Source: Gyrodactylus bullatarudis (taxonomy: Eukaryota; Platyhelminthes; Monogenea; Gyrodactylidea; Gyrodactylidae). From it: a stretch of DNA of 28,600 bases. Each line of letters begins with the position of its first letter. Position 1 is the first letter of the stretch. The notes under the pieces were generated by a model, which had not been told where the DNA came from, did no database searches, and saw nothing but the letters and a program-made list of their open reading frames with translations. Location: contig SSNU01000186.1 of the NCBI GenBank assembly GCA_012064415.1, positions 92,769 to 121,368 of the forward strand. The letters run 5' to 3'. Shown here piece after piece: positions 20,855 to 28,600 of this stretch. The translations under genes and the position numbers were made by a program.

Positions 20855-21165
20855 TTGGGAATCTATGATTTTTACAGAAATCACGATTTTTTCATCGAGA
20901 ATTGAAATAAAATTATTTTCATGAAAAATATGGTCATTTTTCAAATTCCCATTTTTACGAACTTTGAGCTGAAAATTTTTAATGATTCGAATGTTGGAGA
21001 GTGATCAAAAATGGTTTAACAGGATCAAGATTAGACAAGAAAGCTGACTAGTATCGTCAAATTGCCGACAGTCACCCCATTTTTGAGAGATTTTGAATTA
21101 TCGAAATTTCATTGATTTTCAAATAGTGAAAATGATCAAAAAATTGAAATTCAGCTCCCAAACGA
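20855..21165 (+). repeat. F330 interspersed repeat, near full-length + strand copy
   Basis: It begins GGGAATCTATGATTTTTACA (20859-20878), continues through CAAATTCCCATTTTTACGAA, TTTGAGCTGAAAATTTTTAA and GGATCAAGATTAGACAAGAA, and ends with GAATTATCGAAATTTCATTG and AATAGTGAAAATGATC. It has the same block order as 15510-15845 in the opposite orientation. The class is unknown. Confidence 0.75.
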
Positions 21166-24100
21166 TAATAAGGCTATGCATCAGATAAGATTCATATGAA
21201 TTTATTCTTTTGTTTTATCTAGATCTTGAAAAACCCCTTTTGATCAAACTCCAACTTTTAAATCAGTAAAAATTTTTTTTTCGAAAAATTGGGATTTCGG
21301 AGCCAAATCGAAATTTGAAAAATTACCATATTTTTCATAAAAATAATTTATTTGAGAATTTTTCTTCTTCAAATGGTAAACATGATAAGGATTCCGAAGT
21401 ATGATAATTCATGTAGGACTCTTAGAAATAAAAATAACTACTAATGTACGGCAAAAAAATGTATTTTGAAACAAAAATTAACTCAGTACCATAGGAATCA
21501 GCCCTGAATGAAAATACTCATAAAAATACTTGAGCAGAGATCTAAAATAGATTTTAAAAGAATGCAACTATAATTGCAAAATGAATATCATTCAGTACAG
21601 CAAGGACTACTCATGTTATATAACTCTGTTACTTTTTATTATAGAGTAAGCAAATACAAATTTGAGACCTCCAGACAAAAAATTTCGAATTTAGCTATAA
21701 TATATCAGAGAAATTCGTTATTGGTCTAGGAAATCAAAAGAATTTTACCCTTATTACAAGGGGAATGACCTAAAATTCAGTAATTTAAGTCGGGTATTTT
21801 AGATCAAACACATGAAAATCTCAATACTATTCAGAACAGAATGATTTTTCGTATTTCTTTTCTCAGATCAAAAAAAGGCACGATTTCTCTAGTGAATGAG
21901 ACGAAAAAACACGCCTCTTTAAAAAAGAAGTACACTCCCTTTCACAGATCGAGCATTTGTTACAGATCAGACTAGAATCATAGATTTCTCTTATGCTTAT
22001 GAGTTCATTACTCTGATTATTTTTATTTTTTCGCAAAGATATATTTCCTGAATGTAGAGAGAAATAAATAGCCAAAAAAGTAGCTCACATTCCTATTCTG
22101 ACATGCCCTGCCCCGGCTGCCATTCACTAACGGTTGATCGAGTTTCATTGGAAAATTTATCAACCGCATCTAAAGATAATAAAATTCTTTCGGAGCATTG
22201 CATCTCATGTACCATATCAAATTACTGTTATTAATTTAATTTAAAATAATTGAAAGAATATAAAGAAATTCTGTACACTAGGGTAGCGTTCAATGATTCA
22301 ACCCTTTTTCTATTTGAAATATTGCAAAATAAATTTAAAAATTCCGTCCTTTCTCTTAGTAAAGTTCATTGAAAAATCAGTCAATATAAATCGAGATTTT
22401 GTATATCAGAAAAAACTCGCTAATCTTCTAAATATCTTCAAAATGAGATAGAGGTCGGTAAACGTTGAGAAATTTTCCTTTCTCAACTGTAAATTCATTC
22501 AAAGAGATATTTTCTAGATGTAGTTGAAAAATTTGAACAGTATTTAACTACAGGAATGAGCAATGAGTCTTGTTTTGTCTATTATTCCTCTTTTTTTCTA
22601 TAGATTATAGGCAATAAAGATGTTTATAATTACATTTAGATTATATTTGTTGAAATGGCTTAGCTAAATAGATGAAAAATACAAATGTATTTGGTTATGA
22701 ACAAGGAATTACAACAACAGCATTCTATAGTGTTTATTTTACAGTCTTTTTCTTGAAGCAAAGAAAGCGTATAGGAGACGAATCCGATTACATACCAATT
22801 TTTGATATTGTGTTTAATTCCCCTAATCTAATACAAGAAAACTAATCAATCTAGAATTACTAAAAGATGATTTGTAAAGTGAAGAGTAAAAAAGCCTTAA
22901 TCTATATTTTTTAGTAAAGATAGTCAAGATTTTTCAACCTTTTCCAGCCTTGGGATTTTTGTGCATCTATTTCTCAATAAAAATATTTGATTATTCCATC
23001 AGCTATTTTTTAAATTTTAGACTAATAGAAAATAGTTTACGGAGCAATAAAAACGGAGTACTCATCTCTTAGCCTACTTAATGTCTGTCTCCCTATCCCT
23101 CTTGTGGGCTATGGGTAAAATTTGATATCAAATGGAAAATGACAACTTTCTGACAAGATGCCGAAAAAATTGAGTGAGTATAACAGGGGGAGAAATCATT
23201 CTATAACTACAACTCATCAAATCTATTTATATTTTATATTATTCTTGTCTATCTAATAGTGTAAGAAATATCAAAAAATTTCCTCACCATATACCCGGCA
23301 TGTCCTATTCAGAAAACGATTATTTGAGAACCAAGAACCAAATATGAATTAGAACAAAACTCTCACCTTTGACCCGAAAGAAGCAATTACATACATTTTT
23401 AGAACAAGAATTAAGTATTGAATCATGAAAATAAAATCTTTGTCGATAAAAGAACACTTCAGATATTTAAATTTGCAAACTATACGAATTGACAAATACT
23501 GCTCAATAATCTGAAATTCATATAACATTGCCTCTTCAGTAAATCTTGAATTGATTCGGAAAAATTTATTCAATATTGAATCTACCGATCAAGGACCATC
23601 ATGATAAATTGATTAGAAAATGCAAACTCGGTGATATAAAGGGATTCTGAATGCAAAAAAACTAGATCTAATGAGACCAGAATTGACCAGGTCTACTTGA
23701 AAAAAACTTGAGACCAACTATATCTGTAAAACAATAAGTAGAAAGAAGCATATTCGAATATTAACAAAAGGAATTCTCATCGATTCATTGAAAATAACCT
23801 GGGAGTCTATGAAAAAATTGGTTTCTTTGAAGAATTCAAAGTAAAATCCTAAATTGACGTCATGTTTATCTTCTTATTTATTCGAGATATTGTCTGAATC
23901 CGAACTGGTTTTATCACGATTATCTTTTATTTTAATCTTAATTTTCCGTGATGAATTAGTTAATTTTTTAATATTCGCGGATTGCTTCATTTTAGGGTTC
24001 TTAACTAGAATTCAAGAGACAGAAGTACGCATTATGATTACTTCTCAACTAAGAGAACCTGGACTAGGAAATACTAGAACTGCAGAGCCGATAATAGAAA

Positions 24101-24469
24101 ATAACAGAATCATTCTACCTCCTCTGCATATTGAATTAGGTATTTTTGAAAAATTTATTTAAGTATTTGTAAGAATTGTATATTCAGAAATACGAACGAT
24201 TTAGCTATTTATCTATGGCAAAAATCGATGAAAGTATTTTGACAGGACCTGATATCAGAAAGATTATTCAAGAAGATATTTTTCAATTATATTTGACTGT
24301 TATAGAACAAAGAGCTTACATCGATCTTGATCTCTGAAAAATTCTCAAGGCTAGAATTATCCAGAAAAAAGTTCATTGCTCATATATTTTTCAATAATAT
24401 AATAGTACCAAGTTTGAAAAATTCGTACAAAATAAAATATCTATTTCTAATATCACGTAGTTAATAAGA
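21166..24469. other. Gene-free AT-rich region
   Basis: No coding similarity was found. ORFs at 21863-22075, 23349-23573 and 23854-24162 are short, strongly A/T-biased and lack recognisable motifs. A segment near 21720-21790 (GGGGAATGACCTAAAATTCA) resembles 27250-27285 and is probably another repeat fragment. A short G/C-richer island (GCCCTGCCCCGGCTGCC) is at 22105-22121 without other structure. Confidence 0.5.
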
Positions 24470-24790
24470 AGATGGAAATTTATGATTTTTACAAAATTTT
24501 CAATTTATTCTTCGGGAAATCGAATTTGATCAAGAGTTTTTGGAATCAAGATTATGAGGCCCTCTTTCACGACATGGAGAAAAAAAATTTAGAAAATATC
24601 AATTTTTAAGGAAAATACGGCAAATTTGAAATCTTGAAGTAGCGCCAAATTCCCATTTTTTTAAACTTTGAGTTGAAATTTTTTGTTGATTTCAATGTGA
24701 GAGAATGATCAAAAGTTGATTCTTAGGATCACAATTAGTCAAAGAAATTAAATATGCTGAATCTGGTTTTAAGAATCACCCCATTAAGAA
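24470..24790 (+). repeat. F330 interspersed repeat copy
   Basis: It begins near TTTATGATTTTTACAAAATT (24479-24498), passes through CAAATTCCCATTTTTTTAAA, TTTGAGTTGAAATTTTTTG and GGATCACAATTAGTCAAAG, and ends around CACCCCATTAAGAATTTC. Order and spacing match the copy at 20855. It has diverged by substitution and indels. Confidence 0.65.
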
Positions 24791-25640
24791 TTTCGTAAAA
24801 ATCCTAAATTCCCATCTTCATATTAATTAGCTTCATGTTGAACAGCTCCCTAGAAGGAACTATTTGTTAAAAATTATAATCCAAAAGTAATAGACTTGTG
24901 ATTAGAGGTTAGATTCATTAGACTATTATATGATTCTTAAATATTAACTGATTTCTGAGACTACTATCTGAGAAAAACATGATGGGAAGCACAACGTGAG
25001 GTACTCATACTTTCCATGCTCAGGAAAATATCATTACTTTCTTTTCATGATGAAACTACAGAGCAGGAGGAGAACAAAAGAATTTTGAGATATTCATTTT
25101 TCTAGTATTTTAGTAACAAAAAAATATAAAGCAAAATCAAATGTAATTAAAAGGAATGAGAGAATCGATAAACTTTATCTGAAACTAGCTGGGAATTTAT
25201 GATTTTCACGAACTTATTACATCAAGAACTCGAGAACAATACAGAATCAGGACACAAAATGAGAAATCTTCATTACAATATGGTCTTCTCGTCTAAGAGG
25301 CCTGGTTACCGCTGTATCCCTCTTAAGGTGTTCCTTCTCCTTGGTTGATAACTTTCTAATTGTACGTCCTCAATGAACATGGGAATTTACGGGTTTTCTC
25401 AAAATTTTCTGGAAGATATTTTAGAAACTGATTTGGAAAGGCACTCTTTGAGCTGATCTCCGATCATTCTGGTACATTAATTTTCAAACAGACAAATGAT
25501 TTTCGCACGACATCTCCAGCAATTGGTATGTTGATCCGTTTTTAAGATTACCATTTCCCATTAAAAACATAACTTTGAGCTCTCTATTGCTGGACTCGTT
25601 TTTCTACCTAACCAACCTAATTAAAGATGAGAATTCACTT
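24791..25640. other. Non-coding region with short F330-like starts
   Basis: Two isolated matches to the F330 5' block occur at about 25192 (GGGAATTTATGATTTTCACG) and about 25380 (GGGAATTTACGGGTTTTCTC). No gene was recognised. Confidence 0.45.
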
Positions 25641-25654
25641 TTTTTCTCCGGATT

Positions 25655-25830
25655 GTCAGGAAGATAAAAATTTTTGAATACCACGAAGAGATGAGCTCAT
25701 GAGTTTTTGAAGTAAAAAATTGATTCCTGCCGAAATTAGGCCATTTAGGAATTTCAAAAACGCCCTAATTTCCCATATTTTCAACCTCTGAATTTCGAAT
25801 ATTTGAAGCATTTTGATGTACTTATTTTTC
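25655..25830 (+). repeat. Diverged repeat of the F330-related subfamily
   Basis: GAAATTAGGCCATTTAGGAA, TTTCCCATATTTTCAACCTC and GAATATTTGAAGCA align loosely with the segments at 20325-20440 and 27040-27140. Divergence is high, so the boundaries are approximate. Confidence 0.5.
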
Positions 25831-27022
25831 GGAACTTCAATAAACAAAAAAATTAAAATTTGACCAAATTCGAAATCTTCGTCTAATGGGGATCTAAAAA
25901 ATAGTTGTGTTCCTAACTAAACGTAGAAAAATATCAAGCTTTTTGTAAAGCATAGTAAATTCTCACCTACATGTAAAATTCAGCCTTATATTTAAGTTGA
26001 TTAAAAAATCAGATGAAAAAGATGCCAATTTTTAAATTCCCGATAGTTTTGATTAATCAATTGGATTATCTCTTTCACTGATCGTGGTAATAAATTAATA
26101 CTACTTGCTAATCAGTTATTTTCCCATTTATAATGAGAAGAGCAAATGATTAATCTCAATTAGTAAGAAAGATAAACCGATGAAGAAAAATACAAATGTC
26201 CTCTAAGGTTAGTGTGTGTCCATCTTTTTTTTGGTTATGAAACTTGATTAAAAATTATTACAAGTATATTGTAATTTTACCTGCCTATTCGTGATAAACA
26301 AGACATAAAATTATCATTTTATTAATTACAACTTTTCACGTATGAAGATAAGCGTTTACGCGGTATTTCAGCTACTAAAATGAAAGAAATCCAAGCCAAA
26401 AAAATTTTTGCCATTTTATGAATTTCGAAAATGCTTCCATTTTTAAATCTCTAAGCTCAATTTTAGGATAAAAATAATGAATGAAATGTATATTTGGTAA
26501 AAATATAACTTGGAAAAACGATATATTAGAGCCAAATGTACATTTCTTAAAGCATCATCATCAATTTCAAATCACCTAGAATTCTCTTTCATGATGATTT
26601 TTTCGAAAAAGTTGGTAGGAATTATAAACCATCTCAATCTTAATCAAGTAATATGTGTAGACTCTATTTGTGCGTTTATCTTTAAGTTCTACAAAACCGA
26701 TGATGGACTGTTTCACCAAACTGGACATTTATCATATCAGTAGTAAAAGTAAACGTTAATGATGTAAAATTTGTATCGAATGGAAATTTCCTGATAACCT
26801 TCAACTTTTTGTAAATACACTGAAGAAATGCGAAATTTTGAGAAGCTAACAGGAAGTTGAGAAAATCGTACTGTCTGTATTCCATCTCTTAATGAACTGG
26901 TTGCAATTTATTCAATTCCATATTTTTTAAAATATCAATTATTCTCCAGATGATCAGAATTAATCATCCAAAATATACCTGATACAAAAGCCAATAGGTT
27001 GAGAACATTTTTAAAAAATTTC
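25831..27022. other. Gene-free AT-rich region
   Basis: No recognisable coding sequence. A weak subfamily fragment (ATGAATTTCGAAAATGCTTC) is near 26418-26437. Short ORFs here (26510-26743, 26682-26885) lack motifs. Confidence 0.45.
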
Positions 27023-27545
27023 GAAAAAATTCAATATGACCAAAATTAGGCCGTTTTTCGAATTTGAAAAATGCATCAAATTTCCACTTTTCCAACTTTC
27101 GAATCAAAATTTTTATCGAATTCAAAGATTCGAAGCAGTTAAACGCAGACATTCGAGATCAACATTAGATGAAGAAATTGAATTCAGCTGCAGAAATTTA
27201 CAGAATTTCGTTATTATTGTGGGAAATCGAAAAATTTGAATTTATTGATTATCTCGAGGGGGAATGGTCCAAAATTTAAAAGTTTAACTTTTTCTTGAAA
27301 ACAGTAGAATCCTTTCTTCCTCTGGAACGATAATCCTTTCTTCCTCCACGGCCCAATTCGAATTATTTATATAATGTTGACCTCAAATATCTGCGTTTAA
27401 CTGATTAAATCTTTGAAATCGATAAAAATTTTGATTCAAAAGTTAAAAAAGCGGAAATTTGGTGCATTTTCGAAATTCGAAAAACGGCCTAATTTTGGTC
27501 ACATTGAATTTTTTGAGTCTTTTGTAAAAATGATAAATTCTCATT
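27023..27545. repeat. Imperfect foldback: two F330-subfamily copies in inverted orientation
   Basis: The left arm (about 27023-27167, +) and the right arm (about 27372-27545, -) share TTAGGCCGTTTTTCGAATTT, TCAAAATTTTTATCGA and CAGTTAAACGCAGA, in opposite orientations and with several mismatches. The ~200 bp interior contains a direct duplication of AATCCTTTCTTCCTC (27309-27323 and 27330-27344). It could be one foldback element or two independent insertions. Confidence 0.65.
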
Positions 27546-28215
27546 GTATTGGTCAATTAAAATATTCCAGGGAAACTGTAATTTTTTATTGAAAAGAAAG
27601 TTGAATGATATTTTTTCCATCTTTAAAAGGATTTCTTATTCATTAAAAAGTTTTTTTTCTTTTATCCGCTCTCAGTTTTATAACTCAATATCTGCTTATA
27701 ATAATAACATGCAAATGATTCTTTATCCATTGTGGTTAAGGCACGGGGGAAAAAACATGAGAAAGAAAGCAAGTTGAAAAATATTCTGTTTCGTAATCAA
27801 CTCTTCAATTATCATGAACTATCCTGAGTATGTAAAAGAAATAATTTCCTCTCTCTTTCTTGAGAGAAATCTACTTCAAATGCCGATGTTTAATTTGAGT
27901 AAGTAAAGTTTCTTAGAAGCATAGAAGAGAATTTATTATATTAAATTTCTACTTGCCTGAAATGTAAAAGACAAGAAAAACGTTTTCTACTTATTAACCT
28001 ATCTGTGATTAGTTTGAGGAAAGGTTGCCAACAATGAAGGGAGGGGAGAAAAAGCTCACATTGGCTAGGGTTAGAGCACCGCTTGAAAAATGAGCAAAAC
28101 AAAATAATTAACTTGGCATTTGGAAATGTACAAAATTTGAGCAAAACACATATTTTCGAAAAAAGGGGTCTCAAGTTTTTATTCTCACAAATTGTAGGAA
28201 AAACCGGAGTCTGCT
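27546..28215. other. Gene-free AT-rich region
   Basis: No gene or clear repeat recognised. The ORFs on both strands (27544-27777, 27941-28174, 28083-28277) have no family motifs. Confidence 0.45.
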
Positions 28216-28248
28216 TTAACCCTTTCGGTGCCGATGGACATATATGTC
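28216..28248. repeat. Possible piggyBac-like transposon terminus
   Basis: TTAA (28216-28219) is followed by CCCTTTCGGTGCCGATG and the perfect palindrome GACATATATGTC (28237-28248). TTAA target sites followed by CCCTTT-type ends with subterminal inverted motifs are typical of piggyBac-like elements. The opposite end is not in the window. Confidence 0.35.
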
Positions 28249-28288
28249 AATTTTCCAATTTTTTTGAACCTTCATAACTCTACCAGTT

Positions 28289-28600
28289 TGATAGGTTTCT
28301 AGATCAAACAGCTCTTCATGTAACAAGTATAACAACTGTAACTTTATTTCATACTCTGAGTTCTTCAACATGATCTCCAAACTGAAATTCAAAAACCGAC
28401 GAGACATATTTAATATAAGTATAAACATACTACTAAACGGACACAAAACCTTCTTGAGTAACATATATAATTTATTTAAAGAGTCATTTAATAATAACTC
28501 AATCCCTGATGAATTTCTAACCACCAAAGTCATACCACTTCCGAAAAAAGAATCCACTGAATTCAGACCAATATCACTACAATCTACATTCATGAGAATC
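28289..28600 (+). pseudogene. Non-LTR retrotransposon reverse transcriptase, N-terminal part, running off the window
   Basis: The frame is open from just after stops at 28283-28288 to the last base. It reads NNCNFISYSEFFNMIS, LLNGHKTFLSNIYNLFKES, then IPDEFLTTKVIPLPKKES and FRPISLQSTFMRI at the very end. The order IPxxF, IPLPKK, FRPISLQS is the finger region that precedes the catalytic core in non-LTR RTs. No start codon or endonuclease is visible upstream, so the copy is probably 5'-truncated near 28289. The overlapping minus-strand ORF (28216-28593) is a shadow. It is a different element from the one at 7492-10498. Confidence 0.75.

Noticed and set aside
23854..24162. 102-codon ORF with a hydrophobic N-terminal half
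   Set aside because: Hydrophobicity follows from T-rich codons, there is no family motif or neighbouring evidence, and it is probably chance.
28216..28593. 125-codon minus-strand ORF at the right edge
   Set aside because: It is antisense to the plus-strand RT, whose motifs (IPLPKK, FRPISLQS) are convincing.

Overview
The window looks like repeat-rich, gene-poor nuclear DNA from an AT-rich invertebrate, most likely an arthropod. It is strongly A/T-biased and has no operons, ribosome binding sites or long host ORFs. Every recognisable coding stretch is a piece of a transposable element or of a repeated, uncharacterised protein family. I cannot name the species, and I recognise no intact host gene, rRNA, tRNA or CRISPR array.

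Layout. 1-1316: a decayed Penelope-like element (PLE) on the + strand. It keeps part of the reverse transcriptase (RT), then jumps by an internal deletion to the last ~50 residues of the GIY-YIG endonuclease, and has a hammerhead ribozyme about 115 nt after the stop. 1317-3954: no gene seen. 3955-4088: a minus-strand copy of a ~330 bp repeat family, here called F330. 4137-4442: a C-terminal fragment of an uncharacterised, probably repeat-borne arthropod protein. 4584-5301: first copy of a ~0.7 kb 'twin' repeat. 6991-7491 plus 10499-10677: second twin copy, split by a ~3.0 kb non-LTR retrotransposon (7492-10498) that has endonuclease and RT domains but is broken by at least six frame disruptions. 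The first twin copy gives the empty site. 10886-11049: a second hammerhead locus. 14328-14729: a ~400 bp terminal-inverted-repeat element (MITE-like). 18269-18524: a nearly palindromic locus with perfect 80 bp arms and a third hammerhead at its centre. 19521-20681: a 5'-truncated PLE whose GIY-YIG ORF is open, bounded by perfect 78 bp inverted repeats carrying a fourth hammerhead (+) and a partial fifth (-). 20325-27545: many scattered copies of F330 and a related subfamily, including an imperfect foldback at 27023-27545. 28216-28600: a possible piggyBac-like terminus, then the start of another non-LTR RT running off the window.

The most interesting signal is the set of type I hammerhead ribozymes. 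Four + strand copies keep the core CUGANGA...GAAA, a three-pair stem III and a UH cleavage site. In each, a 5-nt block upstream of the core is exactly complementary to the loop of stem II (CCAGG/CCTGG, CCGGG/CCCGG twice, GGCAT/ATGCC). The block differs between loci while the pairing is kept, which supports a real tertiary contact. Hammerheads in PLE terminal repeats are established knowledge. The coupled loop pairing, and the same head-to-head arrangement at two loci, are what this window adds.
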